Source: Maribacter sp.
GTDB taxonomy: Bacteria; Bacteroidota; Bacteroidia; Flavobacteriales; Flavobacteriaceae
Reading direction: 5' to 3'
NCBI GenBank assembly: GCA_024643345.1
Contig: JAHENB010000020.1
Span: 1-54,045, forward strand
Length of the DNA stretch: 54,045 nucleotides
Below are positions 7,578 to 15,311 of the stretch, piece after piece. The translations under genes and the position numbers were made by a program. The notes under the pieces were generated by a model. That model was not told the DNA's origin and did no database searches. It saw only the letters and a list, made by a program, of their open reading frames with translations. Every line of letters starts with the position of its first letter. The first letter of the stretch is position 1.

Positions 7578-8585
7578 CTATTCAACCACCAGAGCTTTGA
7601 GTCCTTCGGTCATATATTCCTGGGTTTTACCCTGTTTATCCAAAAAAACGATATAGGCATCCAACTCATTTTGTCCAGCCAAATAATCAATGGCATCCTC
7701 TAAATCCATCGCCATGAAAGCGGTAGCAAAGGCATCGGCCGTGGCACAGTCATCGGCCAGGATGGTCACCCCTAAAGTATTGCCATTTTTTGTAAAGCCC
7801 GTTTTGGGGTCGACCGTATGCACGAATTTCATTCCTGTAACGGGGTCTGTACGATATTTCCGGTAATTTCCGGAAGAAGCCAGCGCCCTATCCTTGAGGT
7901 GTATCATTATCTTTAACCCCCTGCCCTCCTCGATCTGTGGGTCGTCGATGCCTACCAACCAAGGTTTCTGTTTGACCCTATTTTCACCTTTGGCCACGAG
8001 TTCTCCGCCCACTTCCAATAAATAATCTTGAATTCCTTTTTGGTCCATCAACCTAGCCAAACGGTCGATGGCATAGCCTTTGGCAATGGCATTAAAATCG
8101 ATATAAACATTGAGACTTGCCTTTTTGATGGTTCCATTTTCGGATAGGCTTATCTTATCAAGGCCCACAAAAGCCATTAAACTATCGACCTTGAGACTGT
8201 CCATCGCCAATTGCGGTCCTGGCCCAAATCCCCAAGCATTGACCAGGATGCCCACCGTTGGATCAAAATATCCATTCGTTTTTAGGTTCACCTCCCTGGA
8301 ACGCGCCAAGACCTCCCTGAACATCCGATCGACAATAATTGTGGAATCCCCTTGGTTTATTTTGGAGATATCGGAATCGGGCAAATAGGTCGATAGGGAT
8401 CGGTTGACGGCCATGAAGACCGAATCGATTTCTTTTTGGTAATCCACTTTTTGATCGGTCAGGTAGATAATGCTATAGGAGGTACCCAAAGCCGCACCAA
8501 CATTTTCATTTCTGATCAAAGTAGTGGTGTGCGAGTTACAGGAAACCATTACGATCAACAGCGACAATATCAAATAGTTTCTCAT
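7578..8585 (-). CDS. apbE: FAD:protein FMN transferase (ApbE), lipoprotein
   Basis: Length 335 residues with a lipobox ending in VSC (Cys16), so it is anchored in the membrane facing the periplasm. ApbE cleaves FAD and attaches FMN through a phosphoester bond to Thr in target proteins such as NqrB and NqrC. Conserved segments are GTSYSI, YFDPTVGILVNAWGFGPG, IDFNAIAKGYAIDRLA, YLLEVGGELVAKG, a HTVDPKTG motif, and the Mg-binding DDCATADAFATAFMAM near the C-terminus. It is the last gene of the minus-strand Nqr region, directly after the 119-residue gene (1 bp apart), which makes flavinylation of the neighbouring Nqr subunits its obvious task. Confidence 0.95.
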   Translation of the reverse strand: MRNYLILSLLIVMVSCNSHTTTLIRNENVGAALGTSYSIIYLTDQKVDYQKEIDSVFMAVNRSLSTYLPDSDISKINQGDSTIIVDRMFREVLARSREVNLKTNGYFDPTVGILVNAWGFGPGPQLAMDSLKVDSLMAFVGLDKISLSENGTIKKASLNVYIDFNAIAKGYAIDRLARLMDQKGIQDYLLEVGGELVAKGENRVKQKPWLVGIDDPQIEEGRGLKIMIHLKDRALASSGNYRKYRTDPVTGMKFVHTVDPKTGFTKNGNTLGVTILADDCATADAFATAFMAMDLEDAIDYLAGQNELDAYIVFLDKQGKTQEYMTEGLKALVVE

Positions 8586-8586
8586 T

Positions 8587-8946
8587 TCAAACCTCTATTA
8601 ATCCATCATAATCCACAATATACGCCTCATTGAGGCATAAGGGGCGTTTGAGGTCGGCCGCATTGGCCAGGCCCACGCCGGCATAGTAGGTCTTGGCCTC
8701 GAATTTTAGGGCATTGGCTTTCATTTTATCCATAAAAACCTGATCATAACCTTTTGGATCCTGTGGATACGTAACCATTCGTACAATGATAAAATGGAGC
8801 TGCTTTTCCTTAAGGCAAACGAACTGTGGATTCTTTTTGGGTTGGCTGTTCACGCCCATGAATTCATACCCATCGGCCTCCAATTGTCGTCCGACGATGT
8901 TCATGGCCAAATTATACAATTCTTGTGCGCTCAATTCCCTCATCAC
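8587..8946 (-). CDS. Small conserved Nqr-cluster protein of unknown function
   Basis: Length 119 residues, soluble, with no signal peptide. The sequence begins MMRELSAQELYNLAMNIVG, so the start may be 8946 or 8943. Segments such as LEADGYEFMGVNSQPKKNPQ, FVCLKEKQLHFIIVRMV and YYAGVGLANA suggest a small mixed alpha/beta fold. I recall proteins of this size next to nqrF in flavobacteria being labelled 'Nqr subunit F', but it has no ferredoxin cysteine motif and no flavin or NAD site, so that name would be a mistake by association. It lies between the terminator after nqrF and apbE (1 bp gap), which suggests a role in assembling or flavinylating the Nqr complex. That role is inference. Confidence 0.8.
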   Translation of the reverse strand: MMRELSAQELYNLAMNIVGRQLEADGYEFMGVNSQPKKNPQFVCLKEKQLHFIIVRMVTYPQDPKGYDQVFMDKMKANALKFEAKTYYAGVGLANAADLKRPLCLNEAYIVDYDGLIEV

Positions 8947-8956
8947 ATATATGCAA

Positions 8957-8986
8957 TAAAAAACCGATACGTTTACATATCGGTTT
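8957..8986 (-). terminator. Intrinsic terminator downstream of nqrF (minus strand)
   Basis: AAACCGATA (8961-8969) pairs with TATCGGTTT (8978-8986) across an 8-nt loop. Read on the minus strand, the stem runs into a U tract from the A run 8958-8963. It separates nqrF (ends 9052) from the small gene and apbE, so these last two depend on readthrough or another promoter. Confidence 0.75.
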
Positions 8987-9051
8987 CCTTCTTTTCATTA
9001 ACCAGGCTCCATAGCTTTGATGCTATTTTTTGAAAACGGTTTACTGCGGAT

Positions 9052-10359
9052 CTAGCCGCCGAAATCATCGAATCGAATGTGCTCATCAGGAATCCCGAAA
9101 TCCTCACCCATTTTTTGCACCGCCTTGTTCATCAATGGTGGGCCACAGAAATAAAGTTCGATATCCTCGGGAGACTCATGTTTGCTCAGATAATTATCGA
9201 TTACACAGTTATGGATAAAGCCAACAAAACCGTCACCCGGCGCGTCGATGCTTTCCTTTACCTTCCAATTGTCTTCTGGTTGGGGTTCAGAAAGGGCCAT
9301 ATAAAAATTAAAGTTCGGAAAATCTTTTTCGAGTTTTTTGAAATGGTCGATATAAAACAGTTCCCTTTTTGAACGGCCGCCATACCAGTAGGAAACTTTT
9401 CGATTGGTTTTCAATGTTTTGAACAAATGGTAGAGATGCGAGCGCATGGGTGCCATACCGGCGCCTCCGCCAACATATAGCATTTCCGATTCGGACTCAT
9501 TGATGAAGAACTCGCCATAAGGACCAGAAATGGTTACAGGGTCACCTTCCTTCAAGCCAAAAATATAAGAAGAGGCTATCCCAGGGTTCACGTCCATCCA
9601 GCCGTTTTTAGATCGGTCCCATGGTGGGGTGGCGATACGCACGTTCAACATGATCTCCCTGCCTTCAGCCGGATAAGACGCCATGGAATAGGCCCTTTCA
9701 ACGGTTTCGGGATTTTTCATGACCAATGGCCAAAGATTAAATTTATCCCATTCGGCCTTAAATTTATCAGGGGTCTCATGTTCTTCAGGGTGGGCCGTAA
9801 TATCGATATCGGCATATTTAACTTCGCAAGGCGGAATCTCGATTTGGATATAACCGCCAGCTTTGTAGCCCATGTCTTCAGGTATTTCTACCACAAATTC
9901 CTTGATGAACGAGGCTACATTATAATTTCTGACCACTTTGGCAGGCCATTTCTTGATGCCAAACACCTCTTCCGGAATCGTTATTTCCATATTCTGTTTT
10001 ACTTTGACCTGACAGGCCAAACGGGCACCATGGTTCAATTCCCTTTTGGAAAAATGAGGTGTTTCGGTAGGCAAGGCCTCACCACCTCCCGAAAGAACGT
10101 GGCATTCACATTGTATACAGGTGCCGCCCCCACCGCATGCTGAGGGAAGAAATATCTTTTGATTGCCCAGGGTAGACAAAAGGGAGTTCCCGGAAGCGAC
10201 CTCAATGGTGCGTTCCCCATTGATGGTAATGGATACCGGGCCGGAAGGGGAAAGTTTTTCCTTGGTGAACAGCAACAGTGCCACCAACAATAACAATAAG
10301 AGTAAAAAGGCGACCACTGTTATCAACATGGTTCCACCGGTACTTGCAGCTAAAATCAT
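9052..10359 (-). CDS. nqrF: Na+-translocating NADH:quinone reductase subunit F
   Basis: Length 435 residues. This subunit takes electrons from NADH into the complex. One N-terminal membrane helix spans ~10-30 (ITVVAFLLLLLLLVALLLF). A 2Fe-2S ferredoxin domain follows, with cysteines C74-x5-C80-x2-C83 and C115. Then comes a ferredoxin-reductase domain: RAYSMASYP binds FAD, and the NADH site includes GGGAGMAPMRSHL and YWYGGRSKRELFY. The C-terminus FDDFGG is typical. The start overlaps the stop of nqrE by 4 bp. It is the last gene of the nqrA-F order before the terminator. Confidence 0.97.
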   Translation of the reverse strand: MILAASTGGTMLITVVAFLLLLLLLVALLLFTKEKLSPSGPVSITINGERTIEVASGNSLLSTLGNQKIFLPSACGGGGTCIQCECHVLSGGGEALPTETPHFSKRELNHGARLACQVKVKQNMEITIPEEVFGIKKWPAKVVRNYNVASFIKEFVVEIPEDMGYKAGGYIQIEIPPCEVKYADIDITAHPEEHETPDKFKAEWDKFNLWPLVMKNPETVERAYSMASYPAEGREIMLNVRIATPPWDRSKNGWMDVNPGIASSYIFGLKEGDPVTISGPYGEFFINESESEMLYVGGGAGMAPMRSHLYHLFKTLKTNRKVSYWYGGRSKRELFYIDHFKKLEKDFPNFNFYMALSEPQPEDNWKVKESIDAPGDGFVGFIHNCVIDNYLSKHESPEDIELYFCGPPLMNKAVQKMGEDFGIPDEHIRFDDFGG

Positions 10360-11102
10360 CTCTCTTCTTTTACGGCTTCGTTATAAGAGACTTCCTTGGC
10401 GGCAACCTCTTTATCCTTAATTTCGTTTTTCTTTTCAATTTTCTTGGCCGTGGCAGGAGTCTCCACAGGGGCAGCTTCATCCCCACCGGTAAGCATGCCT
10501 CCAAAGCTCATGAAACCAATGGCCATCAACCCTGTAATGATAAAGGTGATACCCAACCCCCTCAATGGCGGCGGCACATTCGAATATCGTATCTTTTCAC
10601 GGATGGCCGCAATCGCCAATATCGCCAAAAACCAACCGATTCCTGAAGCCAGGCCATAGTTAAAGGCCAATCCAAGGGTCTGGATATCCCTTGATTGCAT
10701 AAATAGGGAGCCTCCCAAAATGGCACAATTAACGGCTATCAGGGGCAAAAAGATTCCCAATGAATTGTATAGGGCGGGCGAAAATTTTTCTACCACGATC
10801 TCGACCAACTGAACCATGGTCGCTATGGTAGCGATAAATAGGATGAACGATAAAAAACTAAGATTATACTCTGCATATTCAGGTCCCAGCCATGCTAGGG
10901 CACCATCGCGCAATAGGTACTGATCTAACAACCAGTTCAAAGGTACGGTTACGGCAAGCACGAATATTACCGCGGCTCCAAGACCCACCGCAGTGGTAAC
11001 CTTTTTAGAAACGGCCAAGTATGAACACATTCCCAGGAAAGTCGCAAATACCATATTATCGATGAATATGGATTTAAAAAATAATTCAATATGCTCCAAC
11101 AT
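10356..11102 (-). CDS. nqrE: Na+-translocating NADH:quinone reductase subunit E
   Basis: Length 248 residues with about six membrane helices. Landmarks: SIFIDNMVFATFLGMCSYLAVSKK at the N-terminus, with the Cys that helps bind the intramembrane iron site, and VNCAILGGSLFMQSRD with the second conserved Cys, then GWFLAILAIAAIREK. With NqrD it forms the inverted-repeat half-channel through which Na+ passes. The usual length is about 200 residues; here there is a ~40-residue charged C-terminal tail rich in Ala, Glu and Lys (from about EAAPVETPATAKK) that probably lies in the cytoplasm. Its stop overlaps the start of nqrF by 4 bp, indicating coupled translation. Confidence 0.96.
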   Translation of the reverse strand: MLEHIELFFKSIFIDNMVFATFLGMCSYLAVSKKVTTAVGLGAAVIFVLAVTVPLNWLLDQYLLRDGALAWLGPEYAEYNLSFLSFILFIATIATMVQLVEIVVEKFSPALYNSLGIFLPLIAVNCAILGGSLFMQSRDIQTLGLAFNYGLASGIGWFLAILAIAAIREKIRYSNVPPPLRGLGITFIITGLMAIGFMSFGGMLTGGDEAAPVETPATAKKIEKKNEIKDKEVAAKEVSYNEAVKEER

Positions 11103-11130
11103 AAGTGGTTCGTTATTAAAGTCTATATTC

Positions 11131-11778
11131 TTAATTTTCTTCTATGAGCGCCTTGTTGCGCGAACGCTGCACCCAAATAATAATGCCCACAACGATCAGT
11201 GCCATGGGGGATAGCAACATAAAACCATTATTCTCATAACCTAGGCCGTACAATCCGGTCTTGGCGATGGGATCGCCCAATACCTTCATGCCCAACAAGG
11301 TTCCCGATCCCAATAATTCCCTGAAGAAACCGACTACAATAAGGATTAGACCATAACCGGCAGAATTGCCGATGCCATCCAAAAATGACCTCCACGGTCC
11401 ATTGCCCAAGGCAAAAGCCTCGAAACGTCCCATAATAATACAGTTGGTGATGATAAGTCCCACAAAAACCGACAAGGTTTTGCTCAATTCGTAAGCAAAG
11501 GCCTTCAAAACTTGGTCAACCATGATTACCAAGGCCGCGACCACGACCAATTGTACGATGATCCGAATTTTGGAGGGCACAATATTGCGCAATAAAGAAA
11601 TGGCAACATTTCCCATGGCCAATACGAACATGACCGATAAGGCCATAACTATTGATGCCTTCAATTCTGCCGTGATCGCCAAAGCGGAACAAATTCCCAA
11701 CACCTGTATGGTGATGGGGTTATTGTCGGTCAATGGATCGAGCAACAGCCCTTTTTCTTTTTTGGTAAGTAGTGCCAT
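11131..11778 (-). CDS. nqrD: Na+-translocating NADH:quinone reductase subunit D
   Basis: Length 215 residues, six predicted helices, homologous to NqrE and RnfA/RnfE. Recognisable segments are LTDNNPITIQVLGICSALA near the N-terminus with the conserved Cys, then LRNIVPSKIRIIVQLVVVAA, and GLIITNCIIMGRFEAFA with the second Cys. It forms the Na+ path with NqrE in the inner membrane. It lies 3 bp from nqrC and 28 bp from nqrE. Confidence 0.97.
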   Translation of the reverse strand: MALLTKKEKGLLLDPLTDNNPITIQVLGICSALAITAELKASIVMALSVMFVLAMGNVAISLLRNIVPSKIRIIVQLVVVAALVIMVDQVLKAFAYELSKTLSVFVGLIITNCIIMGRFEAFALGNGPWRSFLDGIGNSAGYGLILIVVGFFRELLGSGTLLGMKVLGDPIAKTGLYGLGYENNGFMLLSPMALIVVGIIIWVQRSRNKALIEEN

Positions 11779-11781
11779 AAA

Positions 11782-12534
11782 TTATTTGTTAGCTCTTATG
11801 GTTTCAAAATAAGGTTTGTAAAGTTTTACACTTTCCTTGATCATCGCTGAAACGCCGTTCCCTGTTATGGTGGCCCCTGCCAACGCATCTACCTCATTAT
11901 CGTCCTTGATATCATTGGTAGGGTCGTTATTGCCTTTAGCTACCGTAATGCCAGCATATTCGGTACCGTCAAGAATACTTTCCCCCGCAAAATCATCCAT
12001 AAAATAGCGTTGTTTTATGTTGGCGCCAAGGCCGGGCGTTTCGCCCTTATGGTCAAAATAGACCCCTTGTACGACCATGTTTTGGTCGAGGGCCACGAAA
12101 CCCCAAATGGCATCCCAAAGTCCTTTTCCGCGCATTGGGATGATGTAAAACTTCTTGCCATCTTTCTCGCCGATGAATAGGGGCAATTTTCTGGTTTCAC
12201 CGTTTTTGGCAGCGGTCTCCTGTTTCTTAAGGTCGATCAAATAGGCTTGGTCGTTTTCGGTGATTTGGTCCCCTTCGATCACGAGCTGTTCCTGGATGTA
12301 TTTCGAAAATTCCCCGGCCACCTTATCGGTGGGGATAAAATTCACACTGCCCTCATCTTCATTTTCGTTGATGCCCATGGCATAAAGGATGTTCTGCTGT
12401 TTTTCCAAACGTTCGTTCTCACTGATCTTTTCACTGAGGGCCGAGGCGAAAAAGGCCAGTAACGAACCCACCACTATGACCATGATGGCGGCGAAAATAA
12501 CGGTATAACTATTCTTATCGGTATTGATTGCCAT
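11782..12534 (-). CDS. nqrC: Na+-translocating NADH:quinone reductase subunit C
   Basis: Length 250 residues: one N-terminal helix (~10-30, YTVIFAAIMVIVVGSLLAFF) and a periplasmic FMN domain. Conserved regions are GKGLWDAIWGFVALD, GETPGLGANI and the flavinylation motif near the C-terminus. That motif reads DALAGATITGNGVSAM (Asp216, Thr222); the position before GAT, usually Ser or Thr, is Ala here. Thr222 should receive covalent FMN from ApbE. The gene lies between nqrB and nqrD with gaps of 2 and 3 bp. Confidence 0.96.
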   Translation of the reverse strand: MAINTDKNSYTVIFAAIMVIVVGSLLAFFASALSEKISENERLEKQQNILYAMGINENEDEGSVNFIPTDKVAGEFSKYIQEQLVIEGDQITENDQAYLIDLKKQETAAKNGETRKLPLFIGEKDGKKFYIIPMRGKGLWDAIWGFVALDQNMVVQGVYFDHKGETPGLGANIKQRYFMDDFAGESILDGTEYAGITVAKGNNDPTNDIKDDNEVDALAGATITGNGVSAMIKESVKLYKPYFETIRANK

Positions 12535-12536
12535 GA

Positions 12537-13811
12537 TTAAACGGTTTCTGCTTTAAGTTCTTGTGCTTTGCCATCAGAATCCTTTGGAAGGATAACGGCG
12601 TTCTTCAATCTTTTCAATCGTCGGTTGATGTTTGCCCTCACCACATAATGGTCTATGGTAGGAGCGAAAACATTCATCAACAATATGGCGAGGAATACCC
12701 CTTCGGGATAAGCTGGATTGAAAACCCGTATCATTACCGAAAGCAACCCTATGAAAAAGCCGTAGAACCACTTTCCCCGGTTGGTCTGTGCACCGGTGAC
12801 AGGATCGGTTGCCATATAGACGATACCGAAAGCCAAGCCCCCAACGATCAAATGTTTCCAGAAGTCGAAGCTCATCAATCCATAAAACTTGCTGCCCTCG
12901 GAAATCCAACCCGCATCGACCACTCCATTAAAGATCAGCCCCATGGTCAACGCCCCGATTACGGCGCTCAACATGATGCGCCAGCTTGCGATTTTGCTGA
13001 ACACCAAGAACAATCCGCCCAGGAGAATCAAAAAGGTAGAGGTCTCCCCCACGGAACCCGGGATAAATCCAAAAAACATATCAGAAACGGAATAGGAAAA
13101 TTCAGCGCCTTTGTTCTGGGCCAAAAAGCCTAAAATAGTCTCCCCCGAAATGGCATCCGGTCCTCCGGCGCGTTCCACTGCACCATGTACCCAAACTTTG
13201 TCACCGCTCATCCAAGTGGGATAAGCAAAAAAGAGGAAAGCCCTGATCGTCAAGGCCGGATTTAAAATGTTCATTCCCGTTCCTCCGAAAACTTCCTTTC
13301 CGATGACCACGCCAAAAACAACCGCTACGGCCAACATCCATAATGGTGTGTCAACGGGTACAATCAAAGGCACCAACATCCCGGTCACAAGATAACCTTC
13401 TTCCACTTCGTGCCCCTTGATTACTGCAAAAATAAACTCGACCAATAATCCGACACCGTAAGACACTACCAACAAGGGCAAAACCTTGATGATTCCGATC
13501 CATAAATTGTCCCAAGTCAGGAAATTCTCAAATAGCGAGAAATTTTGTGGGAAGCCATTGATAGCGGAATAATGTTGATACCCTGCATTGAACATCGAAA
13601 ACAACAAGACCGGAATCAATGCCATGATCACGGTGTTCATCGTTCGTTTCAAATCGTCGGCCCCTCTAATGTGGGAACCTGAATGCGTGGTTTCATCCGG
13701 AGAAAACAAAAAAGTATGGATTGCATTGAAAGCGGGCGCCATTTTTTTACCGCGGTAATGGTGCTTTAAAATGTGCAGTCTTTTCTTAAAGGTCAATCTT
13801 TTGTCGCTCAT
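12537..13811 (-). CDS. nqrB: Na+-translocating NADH:quinone reductase subunit B
   Basis: Length 424 residues and about ten membrane helices; this is the main Na+-pumping subunit and carries covalent FMN plus riboflavin. Landmarks: PLIVPVDTPLWMLA, FGGTGMNILNPALTIRAFLF, HLIVGGLAFGIVYMATDPVT and NPAYPEGVFLAIL. The site where FMN is attached reads D219-A-I-S-G-E-T225. The Thr is kept, but Glu stands where the usual motif (SGAT) has Ala. Start: ATG 2 bp after the nqrA stop. Its maturation needs the ApbE encoded at the end of this region. Confidence 0.97.
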   Translation of the reverse strand: MSDKRLTFKKRLHILKHHYRGKKMAPAFNAIHTFLFSPDETTHSGSHIRGADDLKRTMNTVIMALIPVLLFSMFNAGYQHYSAINGFPQNFSLFENFLTWDNLWIGIIKVLPLLVVSYGVGLLVEFIFAVIKGHEVEEGYLVTGMLVPLIVPVDTPLWMLAVAVVFGVVIGKEVFGGTGMNILNPALTIRAFLFFAYPTWMSGDKVWVHGAVERAGGPDAISGETILGFLAQNKGAEFSYSVSDMFFGFIPGSVGETSTFLILLGGLFLVFSKIASWRIMLSAVIGALTMGLIFNGVVDAGWISEGSKFYGLMSFDFWKHLIVGGLAFGIVYMATDPVTGAQTNRGKWFYGFFIGLLSVMIRVFNPAYPEGVFLAILLMNVFAPTIDHYVVRANINRRLKRLKNAVILPKDSDGKAQELKAETV

Positions 13812-13813
13812 TT

Positions 13814-15166
13814 TTATCCAATTTCTTTATATAATAAATCCAATCCTTCCCTGATGATTTTTTGGTGTGGCTGTTTCGAGATACAGATAAATTCGGTTAA
13901 TGAAAAATCTTCGGGAGCCACTTCATATAGGCCCAATTGCTCCATTTCATCCAAATCTTTCACCATACAGGCTTTCAACAATTGCATCGGAAAGATATCC
14001 ATCGGAAAAACCTCCTCATAGAGCCCGGTCACCACAAAAGCCCTGTGCTCGCCGTTGGTGTTGGTGGTAAGATTATATTTCTTTTTGGGTTGCAACCAGG
14101 AAAAAGTAAGTGCCCTTGTGGTAGAAATCTTATTGAAAACTGGTTTGTTCCAACCAAAAAACTCGTAATCATCGCCTTCCGGAATTGCAGTCACGGTATT
14201 GTTGTAATACCCCAAATATCCATCTTGCCTACTCTTTTTTCCCGTAAGCACATCGCCATTAATGACCCTGAAATTTTCGGTGTTCACTCCACTGGCATAT
14301 AAAAAGGTTGCGATTTCGGTTCCTATTTTGGTTCTGTAATATTGGGGCGCTTTTACCGAAGCACCGGCCAAGGCGACAATGCGCTCCGCATTGAACCTTC
14401 CTGTGAGCAACAGTTCCCCGATGATCACCAAATCTTGTGGAGTGACCGTCCAAACCGTTTCCCCTTTGTTGATCGGATCGATTTTATTGATCTGCGTCCC
14501 TACCAATCCTGCGGGATGCGGACCTGAAATTTTGTGCAAACTGATTCCTTGGAGCGAAGCCAAGGGCGAATTCGAAGATTTTCCTACCGAAACGTGAACT
14601 TTTCCCGGAGTTAGCTTGGCCAGGGCCGACACTGCGGCCTGCAATTCATTCTCTTTTCCCTTTAAGACAAATTCAAGGTCTGCGGCCAAAGGAGCCGTCA
14701 CATAGCCCGAGATGAAAATAGCCTTGGGCAAACTATTGGGATTGGCAATGATATCATAGGGCCTTTGCTTGATGAAAGGCCAACATCCGGCCTGCAATAA
14801 CAAAGATTTTATTTTTGAAGCCGACGCTGTGGCCAAATCGATTTTTCCATAGTCGGCGAAACGCTGTTCCTTATCGGCCAATATTTTAAGGGAAAGTATG
14901 CGGCGCCTATTTCCTCGGACAATTTCCACAAGTTCACCGCTTACGGGCGAAACGAACCGCATCGCCTCTTCGTTCTTGTTATAGAAAAGGGCTTCCCCAG
15001 CGCTGACTTCGGCGCCTTCCTTCACCATCATTTTTGGGGTAATCCCGTGAAAATCGTTCAGATTTATGGCGTAAACATTGCTTAAAACCGCTTTGGAGAG
15101 GGTAGGCACCGCGGCACCTACTAGGTTAATGTTCAAGCCTTTTTTGATTCGGATGTCTTCAGACAT
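13814..15166 (-). CDS. nqrA: Na+-translocating NADH:quinone reductase subunit A
   Basis: Length 450 residues, close to the usual ~447. This is a cytoplasmic subunit without cofactor that lies near the quinone site. The N-terminal region contains MKKGLNI-like IRIKKGLNINLVGAA, with DFHGITPKMMVKEGAEVSAGEALF (a barrel-sandwich hybrid). Later segments are HPAGLVGTQINKIDPINKGETVW and the C-terminal LYEEVFPMDIFPMQLLKA. It is first in the six-gene operon nqrABCDEF. A TAAATTTG promoter box lies 34 bp upstream on the minus strand. Confidence 0.97.
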   Translation of the reverse strand: MSEDIRIKKGLNINLVGAAVPTLSKAVLSNVYAINLNDFHGITPKMMVKEGAEVSAGEALFYNKNEEAMRFVSPVSGELVEIVRGNRRRILSLKILADKEQRFADYGKIDLATASASKIKSLLLQAGCWPFIKQRPYDIIANPNSLPKAIFISGYVTAPLAADLEFVLKGKENELQAAVSALAKLTPGKVHVSVGKSSNSPLASLQGISLHKISGPHPAGLVGTQINKIDPINKGETVWTVTPQDLVIIGELLLTGRFNAERIVALAGASVKAPQYYRTKIGTEIATFLYASGVNTENFRVINGDVLTGKKSRQDGYLGYYNNTVTAIPEGDDYEFFGWNKPVFNKISTTRALTFSWLQPKKKYNLTTNTNGEHRAFVVTGLYEEVFPMDIFPMQLLKACMVKDLDEMEQLGLYEVAPEDFSLTEFICISKQPHQKIIREGLDLLYKEIG

Positions 15167-15199
15167 ATATGCTAATCCTTAGGTTATCAAAAGCTGGGG

Positions 15200-15207
15200 C
15201 AAATTTA
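15200..15207 (-). promoter_or_regulatory. -7 box TAAATTTG for the nqr operon
   Basis: CAAATTTA on the plus strand reads TAAATTTG on the minus strand, an exact TAnnTTTG match 34 bp upstream of nqrA. No clear -33 TTG was found at the expected distance. Confidence 0.55.
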
Positions 15208-15290
15208 GCATTAAAACGAATGTTTTCATAATAATTGCCCATAAATTTGGGTCATACATCGATGTTAATTTTTTAGGTACGCTTTTTGTT

Positions 15291-15298
15291 TACCTTTG
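15291..15298 (+). promoter_or_regulatory. -7 box TACCTTTG for the T9SS plug gene
   Basis: Exact TAnnTTTG match ending 13 bp before the first ATG (15312). It is divergent from the nqr promoter 85 bp away. Confidence 0.55.
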
Positions 15299-15311
15299 GC
15301 CATTAAATCAG

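Noticed and set aside
8587-8946. Naming this gene nqrF or an Nqr electron-transfer subunit
   Set aside because: It has no 2Fe-2S cysteines, flavin or NAD motif, and a complete nqrF is next to it.
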